From Streptacidiphilus melanogenes (lineage in GTDB: Bacteria; Actinomycetota; Actinomycetes; Streptomycetales; Streptomycetaceae), in the NCBI RefSeq assembly GCF_000787835.1, contig NZ_BBPP01000009.1, positions 103,497-150,681 of the forward strand: a stretch of 47,185 nucleotides of DNA, written 5' to 3'. Each line of letters opens with the position of its first letter. Position 1 is the stretch's first letter. A program made the position numbers and the translations under genes. Shown one piece after another: positions 1-7,991 of the stretch. The notes beneath the pieces were generated by a model. The model saw only the letters and a list, made by a program, of their open reading frames with translations, made no database searches and was not told the origin of the DNA.

Positions 1-637
1 CCGAGGTGATCTTCACGACCACGCGGTCCGACAGCACCTTCGTGCCGCCGGTCACCGCGGAGCGGTCGCCACCGGACTCGCGGATCACGGGCGCGGACTC
101 GCCGGTGATCGCCGACTCGTCCACCGACGCGACACCTTCGACGACGTCGCCGTCACCGGGGATGACCTGGCCGGCCTCCACGATCACGTGGTCGCCGAGA
201 CGCAGCTGCGTAGCGGAGACCTCCTCCTCGCGCACCCCCGTCATGCCCGGCGTCCAGTCGCCGACGACGCGGCGCGCCATCGTGTCCGTGCGGGTCTTGC
301 GGAGGGTGTCGGCCTGGGCCTTGCCACGGCCCTCGGCAACGGCCTCGGCCAGGTTGGCGAAGACGACCGTCAGCCAGAGCCAGACGGTGATCACCCAGGC
401 GAACACCGACGGCTTCTCGATCGCCGAGAGCGTGGTCAGCAGCGAGCCGACCTCGACCACGAACATGACCGGGTTCTTGAACATGACGCGCGGGTCGAGC
501 TTCTTGACCGCGTCCGGGAAGGACTTCAGCAGCTGCTTCGGGGCCAGCAGGCCGCCGCCGATTCTGGGCTCGGCAGGGAGCTCGATCTGCGGGGTCTCCG
601 GCGCCTCGGCCGGAGAGTTGAGCGTGGGAGTGGACAT
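1..637 (-). CDS. kdpB: Potassium-transporting P-type ATPase subunit KdpB (partial, N-terminal 212 aa)
   Basis: KdpB is the catalytic, ATP-hydrolysing subunit of the high-affinity potassium pump KdpFABC in the cytoplasmic membrane. Only the first 212 residues are in the window, because the gene runs off the left edge. Visible are the charged N-terminus, a hydrophobic hairpin at about residues 55-95 ([34 protein letters not shown]) and the actuator domain with the P-type ATPase phosphatase motif SAITGES at residues 175-181. The ATG at 637 shares one base with the kdpA stop (TGATG), so the two are translationally coupled. The phosphorylation-site DKTGT lies beyond the edge. kdpC would be expected next but cannot be seen. 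Identity is secure from both sequence and operon position. Confidence 0.97.
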   Translation of the reverse strand, partial: MSTPTLNSPAEAPETPQIELPAEPRIGGGLLAPKQLLKSFPDAVKKLDPRVMFKNPVMFVVEVGSLLTTLSAIEKPSVFAWVITVWLWLTVVFANLAEAVAEGRGKAQADTLRKTRTDTMARRVVGDWTPGMTGVREEEVSATQLRLGDHVIVEAGQVIPGDGDVVEGVASVDESAITGESAPVIRESGGDRSAVTGGTKVLSDRVVVKITS

Positions 638-2301
638 CAGTGCAGGCCCTCCGCGAGCGGCCCGAGTGCCAGGGCCGGGAAGTAGGTGAGCCCGACGACG
701 ATGAGGATCACGCCGGAGAGCATTCCGACGAAGAGCGGGCTGTGGGTCTTGAGGGTGCCGGTGGACTCCGGCGTGTGCTGCTGCTTGGCCAGCGAACCGG
801 CCAGCGCCAGCACGAACACCATCGGCAGGAACCGGCCGAACAGCATCGCCAGGCCCAGCGCCTCCTGCCAGTGGGTACTGGTCACGGTCAGGCCCGCGAA
901 GGCCGAACCGTTGTTGTTGGCCGCGGAGGTGAAGGCGTAGAGCACCTCGGAGAAGCCGTGAGGGCCGGTGTTGGCCATGCCGCCGCCGTGACCGGCGCTG
1001 AGCGACATCGCCAGACCGGTGCCGCAGAGCACGATCGCCGGGGTGGCGAGGATGTACAGGGAGGCGAACTTCATCTCCCGCGCACCGAGCTTCTTGCCCA
1101 GGTACTCGGGCGTGCGACCCACCATCAGACCCGCGACGAAGACCGTGACGATGGCCAGGATCAGGATGCCGTACAGGCCCGATCCGGTACCGCCCGGAGC
1201 GATCTCGCCGAACATCATGTTCAGGATCGCGGTGCCGCCGCCCAGCGGCGTGAACGAGTCGTGCATCGAGTTGACCGCACCGGTGGACGTCAGCGTCGTG
1301 GAGGCCGCGAACAACGACGAGGCGGGGATGCCGAACCGGACTTCCTTGCCCTCCATCGCGGCGCCGGCGATCTTCGCGGCGACACCGGAGTGCTGGTGCT
1401 CGAAGAAGGTGATCAGCGCGGCCGAGGCCATCCAGTACAGGCCCATGACCGAGACGATCGCGTAGCCTTGCTTCTGCGACTTCACCAGGGTGCCGAAGGT
1501 GCGGCACAGCGCGAACGAGATCACCAGCAGGAGGTAGATCTCCAGCAGGTTGGTGAAGGCGTTCGGATTCTCGAACGGGTGAGCGGAGTTGGCGTTGTAG
1601 AAGCCGCCGCCGTTGGTGCCCAGCTCCTTGATCGCCTCCTGCGAGGCCACCGGGCCGCCCGGGATCGACTGGGTCGAGCCGGAGAGCGTGTGCACGATCT
1701 GCGCGGCGTGCAGGTTCTCCACCGCACCGCCCGCGACCAGCACCAGCGCGAAGACGACCGAGATCGGCAGCAGCACCCGCAGCGTGATGCGGGTCAGGTC
1801 GACCCAGAAGTTGCCGAGGGTGTCGGCCTTGTGGCGGATGAAGCCGCGGATCAGCGCGGTGACCACCGCGATGCCGACGGCCGCGGACAGGAAGTTCTGC
1901 ACCGCCAGACCCGCCATCTGCACCAGGTGGCCCATCGTCGCCTCACCCGAGTACGACTGCCAGTTGGTGTTGGTGACGAACGAGGCCGCGGTGTTCCACG
2001 CCATCGCCGGCGAGACCGCCGGGAAGCCTAGCGAGAGCCACAGGTGGCCCTGCAGTCTCTGGAGGGCGTAGAGGACGAGCACCGATATGAAAGAGAAGGC
2101 GAGGACGGACCGCAGATATGCGGACCAGGTTTGCTCCGCGTCGCCGTCGACGCCGATCAGCTGGTAGATGCCCCGCTCGACACGCAGGTGCTTGCGCGTG
2201 GAGAGCACGTGGGCCATGTAGTCGCCCAGCGGGCGGTAGGACAGGGCCAGCATCAGGACCAGGGCAAGGGCCTGCAGGAAGCCCGCGAGGGTTGCGTTCA
2301 C
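637..2301 (-). CDS. kdpA: Potassium-transporting ATPase potassium-binding subunit KdpA
   Basis: KdpA is the channel-like subunit of KdpFABC and binds and selects K+. The product is 554 aa, the usual length for the family, and is strongly hydrophobic with about ten membrane segments. It retains the glycine-rich selectivity-filter loops, for example [21 protein letters not shown] around the second pore region and NNNGSAFAG near residue 465. The GTG start at 2301 overlaps the kdpF stop by one base (TAGTG), which fixes the start. It sits between kdpF and kdpB in the canonical order. Expression is probably induced by K+ limitation through KdpDE, but no intact kdpDE is in the window. Confidence 0.98.
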   Translation of the reverse strand: MNATLAGFLQALALVLMLALSYRPLGDYMAHVLSTRKHLRVERGIYQLIGVDGDAEQTWSAYLRSVLAFSFISVLVLYALQRLQGHLWLSLGFPAVSPAMAWNTAASFVTNTNWQSYSGEATMGHLVQMAGLAVQNFLSAAVGIAVVTALIRGFIRHKADTLGNFWVDLTRITLRVLLPISVVFALVLVAGGAVENLHAAQIVHTLSGSTQSIPGGPVASQEAIKELGTNGGGFYNANSAHPFENPNAFTNLLEIYLLLVISFALCRTFGTLVKSQKQGYAIVSVMGLYWMASAALITFFEHQHSGVAAKIAGAAMEGKEVRFGIPASSLFAASTTLTSTGAVNSMHDSFTPLGGGTAILNMMFGEIAPGGTGSGLYGILILAIVTVFVAGLMVGRTPEYLGKKLGAREMKFASLYILATPAIVLCGTGLAMSLSAGHGGGMANTGPHGFSEVLYAFTSAANNNGSAFAGLTVTSTHWQEALGLAMLFGRFLPMVFVLALAGSLAKQQHTPESTGTLKTHSPLFVGMLSGVILIVVGLTYFPALALGPLAEGLH

Positions 2302-2390
2302 TAGAACTTCTCCGGACGGATCAGAGCCGCGACGAGGTATCCGACCAGGAGGACCGAGACGATCAGCCCGATGATGTTGTCAGCGCTCAC
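2301..2390 (-). CDS. kdpF: Potassium-transporting ATPase small subunit KdpF (29 aa)
   Basis: A 29-residue single-span membrane peptide that stabilises the Kdp complex. The sequence has a short polar head (VSADN), one transmembrane helix ([19 protein letters not shown]) and the family-typical charged tail RPEKF. The GTG start at 2390 lies inside the stop region of the preceding tiny ORF (GTGA overlap), and its TAG stop overlaps the kdpA GTG. All of the Kdp reading frames are therefore coupled. A much longer in-frame extension upstream exists but has no Kdp-like content, so the short form is chosen. Confidence 0.92.
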   Translation of the reverse strand: MSADNIIGLIVSVLLVGYLVAALIRPEKF

Positions 2391-2470
2391 AGCCGCTCCA
2401 CCCCCTTGACGATCAGGGCGAGGACCGCGAACACGACGATCGTCACCCCCACAAAGAACAGGTCCTGCAC
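2387..2470 (-). CDS. Tiny membrane protein preceding kdpF (27 aa)
   Basis: A 27-residue ORF starting with GTG at 2470 and ending in a TGA that overlaps the kdpF GTG by four bases. The product is one hydrophobic helix (LFFVGVTIVVFAVLALIV) followed by KGVERL. I recall similar unnamed mini-proteins ahead of kdpF in other actinomycetes, but cannot check this here. The tight coupling suggests it is translated with the pump and may be an accessory single-span subunit. The only Shine-Dalgarno-like signal is a GGGG run about ten bases upstream. It could also be just a leader that couples translation of kdpF. Confidence 0.55.
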   Translation of the reverse strand: MQDLFFVGVTIVVFAVLALIVKGVERL

Positions 2471-2955
2471 GGGAATCGCACCCCAGAACGAGAGCTCCGA
2501 CCCGCCCCGGGAGAGACCGGGTGGGTGCCGCCGACGGCAGCAGAGAACAGGAAAACGCATGTGGGGAGCAGGTCAGAGCGTCCTTAACGCCTCGTATGCG
2601 CCCACCACGGGAACCTGAGCGCTGCCTTAGCGCAGCCGATACCGCCCCGAGACCTCCGACACCGGATCGAGACCGCCGCGCGGAACCGCCGATGCCGAGG
2701 AACACGGCCGTGACAATCCCGCCGGTGCCGCTCATCGCTCCCCTTCCGCCCATGCCGCCTGGCCTCCACTCTCTGCCCAGCGCGCGGGTCGAACCCGGGA
2801 CGGCACGCCGGGGTCAGGACGACGTCAAGGACAGGGCCCCGGGCGTACAGGGTGCGTCAAGGAGCGTCGTTCCGGGTCTGTCGAGGGCGTGGAATGGACA
2901 CGTGGCCCTCTGTTGGACGCCCGATGAGCAGAGCAGTCGGAAAGAAGGGTGTGCC
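2471..2955. promoter_or_regulatory. Divergent intergenic region between kdp operon and stress-protein gene
   Basis: This 485-base gap must hold the kdp promoter (minus strand) and the promoter of the stress-protein gene (plus strand). I see a short hairpin arm pair near 2618-2635 and a small inverted repeat CGGGT-CGA-ACCCG at 2785-2797. I do not see a convincing KdpE site, riboswitch or tRNA. Long open frames here are frame shadows of GC-rich DNA. Confidence 0.4.
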
Positions 2956-3408
2956 ATGGTCCAGACCTCGACGGCTCCGACCGCGACAGACAGGACCCCG
3001 CGAGTGATCGTCGGTGTTCGTGACCGCGCCGGGGACCCGGCGCTGCTGCACCGGGCGGCGGCCGAGGCGCGTCGGCGGCATGCCGTGCTGGTGCCGGTGC
3101 TCGCCTGGACTCCGGTCGGGGGCGAGGCCCTGCACCGCTCCCACCCGAGCCCCGAGCTGGAGCACGCGTGGGAGCGCAACGCCTGCGCCGAGCTCGACGA
3201 GCTGCTGACCGACACCTTCGGCCCCGAGGAGCCGGTGCGGGTCCAGCCCGTCGCAGTCTGCGCGGAGACCTTGCGGGACGCGGTCACCGCAGTCGCGGTG
3301 CGGGAAGGCGACGTGGTGTTCGCCGAGACGCCGCGCCCCTCGGTGTGGGCACGGCTCGGCCTGCGCCACCACGGATCGGAACGCCACGGCGTCGCCCGGG
3401 CCCGCTGA
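2956..3408 (+). CDS. Universal stress protein family, short variant
   Basis: A 150-aa cytoplasmic protein. Its N-terminal half has the UspA signature: a beta strand RVIVGVRDRAGDPALLHRAA followed by an alternating helix/strand pattern (HAVLVPVLAWTPVGG), then a second Rossmann-like unit ending GDVVFAETPRPSVWARLGLR. UspA proteins that bind ATP carry G-2x-G-9x-G(S/T) near the end. That motif is absent here, replaced by an Arg/His-rich tail, so ATP binding is doubtful. The ATG at 2956 follows an AAAGAAGGG ribosome site. Universal stress domains occur inside KdpD, and a KdpD scrap lies just downstream, so the gene may belong to a damaged kdp regulatory region. Function is inferred only. Confidence 0.7.
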   Translation: MVQTSTAPTATDRTPRVIVGVRDRAGDPALLHRAAAEARRRHAVLVPVLAWTPVGGEALHRSHPSPELEHAWERNACAELDELLTDTFGPEEPVRVQPVAVCAETLRDAVTAVAVREGDVVFAETPRPSVWARLGLRHHGSERHGVARAR

Positions 3409-3479
3409 TCAGTTCCGGCGGTCCGAGCGCTTGATCCCCCCAAAATTCTGATGGCCCGTCAAGGCAGCGTTGAGGAACC

Positions 3480-3712
3480 AGGATCGTCGACCACAGCCCG
3501 AGCCTCCGCAACGGCGAGGCGGGCCACCTTTTCGAGCCCGCCATCCCTCCTTCGATGGTGCCCGGCACTCCGCGAACTCCCGCGCCGGCGTCAGTCTGCA
3601 CCTCGCCCTCGCCCACGGCTTCGCCGCGTGCATGGACGCCACTCTCACCCCGGAGGACACCCCGGGCGGCGGCCTCACGATGGTGCTCGGCCTGCCGGCG
3701 TGGAAGGGCTGA
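3480..3712 (+). pseudogene. kdpD: Decayed fragment of sensor kinase KdpD (C-terminal ATPase region)
   Basis: Two frames together spell the last part of a KdpD-type histidine kinase. From 3480 the frame reads RIVDHSPSLRNGEAGHLFEP, matching the D-x-G-P-G box and the (L/M)FEPF segment that follow it in KdpD. A frame change then gives GVSLHLALAHGF, a worn GLGLALARGF box, followed by ATLTPEDTPGGGLTMVLGLPA, which matches the KdpD C-terminus closely, and a stop at 3712. Key glycines are mutated (GPG to SPS, GLG to SLH) and the rest of the gene is missing. It is on the strand opposite kdpFAB. I judge this to be a non-functional remnant. Confidence 0.75.
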
Positions 3713-3996
3713 CGACTGACGTGGCGGTCGGGATCGGTAGCCCCTCAGCGAGCCATCCGGCCGGTCTGCGCCAATGGGCCCATGGCGGCTGCGGCCGCCC
3801 GAACCCCGAACAGCTCCGCGAGCACCTGACAGCTGCCCGCAACGCAGGAGACGAGCCATTCCGGCGGGCCGGCCGCACTGGGTACGGAGGGCACCACCGG
3901 GTGGCTCGTCGCAGGGGCCGGCGCTGCGGCGTCAGCCGGGGCTCGGTACGGCGTGCGCCGGATGCCTCGCGCGGTCCGGTCTGACCTGGCAGCGCA

Positions 3997-4824
3997 TCAG
4001 CCGTGGTGGCGGCAGTGGCGGCCGGGTGCCTTGACCACCTTGGTGATGTGGGTGGTGTGCGGGGCGTGGACCTTGACGAGCGCGGTGGTCTGCTTGACCT
4101 TCACGTCCGCCTTCGCCTTGGCGCTGTTGAGGTTCGAGTTGTGCGCACTGCTGGTGTTCTGGTTGATCACGGTGACGTTGACCGGAGGGGTCTTGCCGTG
4201 TGACCCGTCGGAGTCCGGGTCGCCCTTGACTCTGGTGGGGTCGAGCACCGTGATCGGAGCCCACAGGTCGTTGCGGTTGCTGCTGGACAACGTGGCCGCG
4301 TTGGTGACGAGCGCGGGGGCGTTGTCGGCGACATCGACGAGCAGATAGATCGGCGGGTACTGCGTGTTGGGGGCGAGCGAGCCGGGACGCGTGCAGGTCA
4401 ACGTGGGCAGCGAACAGAACCATCCCGCGCCGTTGATCGCTGTGGCGGTCAGGCCCGCCGGCAGTGCGTCCGTCACCGTCAGGAAGGCGACCGGCGAGGT
4501 GAACCCGGGGCCGTAGTTGGAGACCGTGATCGTGTACAGCGCGTTGTGCTGTCCCCGGTGGAACTCACCGTCGTGCGACTTGGCGATGCTCAGCATCGGC
4601 TTGGGCACCGGAAGGCGCGGCTTGCCCTTGTCGGCGTTGATCTGCGCCGGGGCCGGCCGTGAGGCCGCGGGGGTGAGTGGGTGCAGGTGCACCGGGAGGG
4701 TGTGGGCTCCGGCCGGCTGAACGCGCCCCGAGGGCTTGAGGGCGACGGCGCCCGCGGAGGGGGCGGTCACGGCGACGACGACGGCGCTCGCCACCAACGC
4801 GGCGGCTATACCGGGACAGCGCAT
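3997..4824 (-). CDS. Secreted protein with DUF11-type repeat domain
   Basis: A 275-aa exported protein. Residues 1-26 form a signal peptide (short basic start, hydrophobic AALVASAVVVAVTAPSAGA). A proline-rich stretch follows, then at about 75-185 one DUF11 domain recognisable from KPMLSIAKSHDGEF, YTITVSNYGPG, VTDALPAGLTATAI and GAGWFCSLPTLTCTR. Such domains are Ig-like cell-surface modules. The last 90 residues are low-complexity (Asn, Ser, Lys) and end in a His-rich tail (HAPHTTHI, RHCRHHG). No LPXTG sorting signal is seen. The ATG at 4824 follows AGGAGAG. Likely a cell-wall-associated or secreted protein of unknown role. Confidence 0.85.
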   Translation of the reverse strand: MRCPGIAAALVASAVVVAVTAPSAGAVALKPSGRVQPAGAHTLPVHLHPLTPAASRPAPAQINADKGKPRLPVPKPMLSIAKSHDGEFHRGQHNALYTITVSNYGPGFTSPVAFLTVTDALPAGLTATAINGAGWFCSLPTLTCTRPGSLAPNTQYPPIYLLVDVADNAPALVTNAATLSSSNRNDLWAPITVLDPTRVKGDPDSDGSHGKTPPVNVTVINQNTSSAHNSNLNSAKAKADVKVKQTTALVKVHAPHTTHITKVVKAPGRHCRHHG

Positions 4825-5230
4825 GTGGATCTCTCCTGATTCTCAGGCGCGGCAGTAGCCATGCACTCTGCGTGACTGTCAACCACTCCGTGTAATCGCG
4901 AGCCTAGGAGGTCCCGCCTTGTGCCGCTCGCCAAATACTCCGGGCGGGGGCGGGCGGGAGTCACGTCCGACCATCGAGCGTGCCGCCGCAGCGGCACACG
5001 CCGCCCGCGACACCTGTCCTCTCACACGTGCAACCGCCCCTGACCCGATGATCCGCTCCCTGGGACGGCCGGGTTGCGCAGCCACCAGCGGCCCAGCCGC
5101 TCCCCGGGCACGGCAGGGCGCAGGCCTGAAGGGCCTCCTCGTCGACGGTAGGCGCACCTGGGATCGGGCCAGTTCGGGGATGCGGGCCCGCAGGAGAAGG
5201 GCTCCAGATCCTTCGACCAGGGGGACTGCC
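4825..5230. other. Intergenic region with a hairpin
   Basis: This holds the promoter and ribosome site of the minus-strand secreted-protein gene (near 4825-4900) and the 3' end of the minus-strand regulator gene. A perfect 7-bp stem GTGCCGC-CGCA-GCGGCAC at 4980-4997 could terminate the regulator transcript, but it lacks a T-tract. I see no other gene. Confidence 0.45.
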
Positions 5231-6616
5231 CTACAGGCGCTGGGACGAGCGGATGCGCCGACCGAGGGCGGCCGCCTGCCCAGTCCCCCGGTGCTCGTCG
5301 AGATAGCGGGCCAGTTGGGCGAGTTGGACGTTCACCGCAGCGGACTGCATGCCCTGCGCATGGTCCAGGGCGGTCTCGACCGCCCGGCAGGCTTCGCTGA
5401 TCTCACCCGACCGGAAGTGAGCTGTGGCAAGCAGGCAGAAGGCGAGAACCTGGTCGGTCAGCCGGTCCGGGCTGCGGGATGCGCTGGCCGTCTCGAACTC
5501 GCTTCGGGCTCGCTGCAGTTCGCCGAGCTCGAGGAGGCATCGCAGCGTGGTGTCGGCAAGTTCGGCTGCCCCGAAGTAGTCGAGCCAGGCGTCGTTGTCG
5601 GAACTGGCCTCGATCAACCCCTTGGCCGATCGCTCCAGGCTCAGCGCGGTGGCCCGGGCGTCCTGGCGGGCAGCCTGAAATCGGGCCTCGGCCGCGTGCA
5701 GGGCGGCCCTGGCCCGCCGACCGTGGCCGGCGGTGCCGAGCAGGGCCGCGCGCACCAGGTCGAAGGTATCCGGATGGTCGCCTGCCAGCGGCGCGTGTTC
5801 GGCCAGGGCAGCCAGGACGTGCGCGCCCAGCACACGGTCCTCGCCGTGGTGGGCCATGGACAGGGCCAGCAGCAGGTAGCGACGGGCCAGTCCGTGGAGA
5901 CCTGCGTCGTGGGTGTAGCGGCCGACGGACAGGTGGGCGAGGGCGGCGGAGCGGAAGACGCGGCGCCCGACGGCGCCCGGGTACCGGCCGGTCAGCAGCG
6001 GCGTCAGGCTGCTTTGCAGGAACTGGACCGCGGGCAGCCGGGCCGCGAAACCGCCGGTGCGACGGGCGATCAGATCGAAGGCCTGGAAGGTGGTGCTGAA
6101 GCGGGCGAGATCGATGGGCGTCACCTCAGCGCCGGGGCCGTGGCCGACCGGCGCCGGCGCAGTGTCGGCAACCAGCCAGTGCAGGGCCGGCCCGCTGAGC
6201 GCGGCTGCCGGGATCCCGTAGCGGGTGGAGCTGTGCTGGTCCAGGTCGCTGACCCACAGGGCACGGGCCACGGCGACGAGTTCGACCGGATCGTCCAGGA
6301 ACTCGGCCGTCCACGGGGAGCGTGCCGAGCCGGCGGGCCCGGCCATGCCGATATCAGCGGTCGTGACGATCCGGCCGAGCCTCAACGCGAGTGTTTCGGC
6401 GATGAGTTCGGGCGGCACGGCACGGCTCATCCGGCCGTCGCGCCACCGCTGCACGCTGGTGTGCGTGCACTTGGCGTCCCGGCCGTGTCGAGCCGCCGTG
6501 TCCCGCACCGCGCGCGCGAACTGCTTGTTGGACATGGCGGCCTGCTCGATGAGTGAGATGAGCTGCGAGTTCGGCCGCAGTGCGGGCGCCGGTGCGGCGT
6601 ACATGCCACTGCTCAT
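5231..6616 (-). CDS. Putative helix-turn-helix/TPR-type transcriptional regulator
   Basis: A 461-aa cytoplasmic protein. Residues about 15-60 (LISLIEQAAMSNKQFARAV ... HTSVQRWRDGRMSR) resemble the unusual N-terminal XRE-like helix-turn-helix of Streptomyces developmental regulators. The remaining 350 residues are alanine/leucine-rich paired helices of TPR type, for example RYLLLALSMAHH and ARSEFETASAS. Proteins of this build in streptomycetes include NsdA-like regulators of differentiation and antibiotic production, but I cannot assign a named orthologue. Start choice: the ATG at 6616 is preferred over an upstream in-frame ATG at 6652, while a third at 6603 is also possible. It is divergent from the 6894 gene across about 240 bases. 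Confidence 0.7.
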   Translation of the reverse strand: MSSGMYAAPAPALRPNSQLISLIEQAAMSNKQFARAVRDTAARHGRDAKCTHTSVQRWRDGRMSRAVPPELIAETLALRLGRIVTTADIGMAGPAGSARSPWTAEFLDDPVELVAVARALWVSDLDQHSSTRYGIPAAALSGPALHWLVADTAPAPVGHGPGAEVTPIDLARFSTTFQAFDLIARRTGGFAARLPAVQFLQSSLTPLLTGRYPGAVGRRVFRSAALAHLSVGRYTHDAGLHGLARRYLLLALSMAHHGEDRVLGAHVLAALAEHAPLAGDHPDTFDLVRAALLGTAGHGRRARAALHAAEARFQAARQDARATALSLERSAKGLIEASSDNDAWLDYFGAAELADTTLRCLLELGELQRARSEFETASASRSPDRLTDQVLAFCLLATAHFRSGEISEACRAVETALDHAQGMQSAAVNVQLAQLARYLDEHRGTGQAAALGRRIRSSQRL

Positions 6617-6856
6617 GCAGGGCACTTTAGGGGCCCGCGCGGGGCGTTCCATTTCGGTTGCGTTAATTCGTGCGCTCTGAGCCCTGTTATGACAAGTGGA
6701 CCCCCAGTGAGCCCTATTGCCGACAAGTGAAGATCTGATTTTCTACTTCCCTGCGCCCCCTTCACAGGAACCCCGCGTGGCGTGGCGCAATCACCCGGAG
6801 TAGTCCGTCCGCGCCTCTGCGCACGGTCTCCATTCGACCAACCGACAGGAGCACTC

Positions 6857-6901
6857 GTGACACAGTCCCGATCTCCGCTGACAGGCACCTGCCATGGCTA
6901 G
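6857..6901 (+). CDS. Possible 14-aa leader peptide overlapping the next gene
   Basis: A GTG at 6857 preceded by CAGGAG opens a 14-codon frame (VTQSRSPLTGTCHG) whose TAG lies inside ATGGCTAG, the start of the 320-aa gene. That downstream gene has no ribosome site of its own. Translation of the short frame, and coupling to the next gene, are therefore plausible. This is inferred from layout only. Confidence 0.35.
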   Translation: MTQSRSPLTGTCHG

Positions 6902-7856
6902 GGGACACGGCCGCGACTCCGAGTCACTTGAGACGCATCCCGCGCGCGACGACCTGGCGCTGCGCACCGCGTGCGAGGACGCCGCCATGGGCCGCTGGGA
7001 CGCACCACGCGACGTGATCGCGGCCGGCGGGCGCGACTGGGACCGCAGGGTCTTCCGGCTGCAGATTCTGGCTCGCCACGGGGTACGCCTGCGCTGGGCC
7101 GAAACCTGGGCGGCTGCCGAACCCGGCAACCCGGACGCCGTGGTGATGCTCGCGCACGTCCAGGCGCTGCGCGCCATCCTGGCAGGTGAGACCCAGGACC
7201 GTGAACTCCTGGACGCAGCCTGGCAGACCTGCCTGCGGGCCGCCGACGCACTGCCGCCGGACCCCTCGCCGTGGCTGGTCCTGATGGCGCTGACCCGTAC
7301 GCTGGCGCCGGACACCAAACTGATGCAGCAGTTATGGGGCGAAGCCAGCCGCCGCGACCCCTACAGCCGCGAAGGCCACCACGAACTTCTGGCTTACCTG
7401 ATGCCCCGTCACCAGGGCTCCGCTGCCATGATGTTCGACTGGGCGCACGAGCGGGCCCAACTGGCCCCCCGGGGCACGCCGATCGCGGTGCTGCTCCTCG
7501 TCGCACAGGCCGAGCACTACCGTCACCGCACGCAGCAGGATCCGCAGAACCTGCGGTTGGTCATCCACTCGTGGACGGACCGCCCCGACGTCGACCTCGT
7601 GCTCGACCACTGGTGGAGCTTCCGTTCACCACGGCGCCATGCCAACTTCATCGACGACGCGCACTATCTGGCGCACGCCCTCTCCTTCGCCGGCCGGCAC
7701 GCCGAAGCGGCGGAGGTCTTCGAGGAGATCGGCCCCTACATGAGCCAACTCCCCTGGGCCCTGTGCGGTGACGCGGAGCAACTGTTCCGCAGCCACCGGG
7801 AGCAGGCGATAAAGCCGGTCCGCGCAGACCGCGGCCGTTGGCGTCGATCGACCTGA
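6894..7856 (+). CDS. Conserved hypothetical helical-repeat protein
   Basis: A 320-aa soluble protein with no signal peptide or membrane segment. It is alpha-helical and rich in Trp, His and Ala, with TPR-like periodicity (WAETWAAAEPGNPDAVVMLAHVQALRAI, HYLAHALSFAGRHAEAAEVFEEIG). I do not recognise a catalytic motif. Streptomycetes carry many unnamed proteins of this type. The ATG at 6894 overlaps the stop of a short upstream frame that does have a ribosome site. The C-terminus is basic (KPVRADRGRWRRST). Divergent from the TPR-type regulator, with which it may share control. Confidence 0.75.
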   Translation: MARGHGRDSESLETHPARDDLALRTACEDAAMGRWDAPRDVIAAGGRDWDRRVFRLQILARHGVRLRWAETWAAAEPGNPDAVVMLAHVQALRAILAGETQDRELLDAAWQTCLRAADALPPDPSPWLVLMALTRTLAPDTKLMQQLWGEASRRDPYSREGHHELLAYLMPRHQGSAAMMFDWAHERAQLAPRGTPIAVLLLVAQAEHYRHRTQQDPQNLRLVIHSWTDRPDVDLVLDHWWSFRSPRRHANFIDDAHYLAHALSFAGRHAEAAEVFEEIGPYMSQLPWALCGDAEQLFRSHREQAIKPVRADRGRWRRST

Positions 7857-7873
7857 ACAACCAGACCGGCCTG

Positions 7874-7908
7874 ACGATCCGGCCGGACTGAACGATCCGG
7901 CCGGACTG
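7874..7908. repeat. 17-bp direct repeat with palindromic core
   Basis: Two identical 17-base copies (7874-7890 and 7892-7908), one base apart, each containing the palindrome TCCGGCCGGA. They lie between the hypothetical gene and the permease gene, so could be a protein-binding site or part of a transcript end. Confidence 0.6.
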
Positions 7909-7991
7909 GTCAACTGATCGAGCGTCGACCCCGTTGACGTGCCCTCACACTCCCCCGCCCGTCCGCAGTCCCCCCGAGAGGAAGAGGCACC

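Noticed and set aside
637-2031. Long open frames antisense to kdpA and to most other genes
   Set aside because: They have the Arg/Gly/Pro-rich composition produced by GC-rich codons read in shadow frames, and match no family.
2781-2800. T-arm-like CGGGTCGAACCCG suggestive of a tRNA or attachment site
   Set aside because: The spacing and stem do not give a 7-base T loop, and no acceptor, D or anticodon arm can be paired around it.
3713-3996. Possible kdpE or further kdpD debris after the KdpD remnant
   Set aside because: No receiver-domain or DNA-binding motif could be read in any frame.
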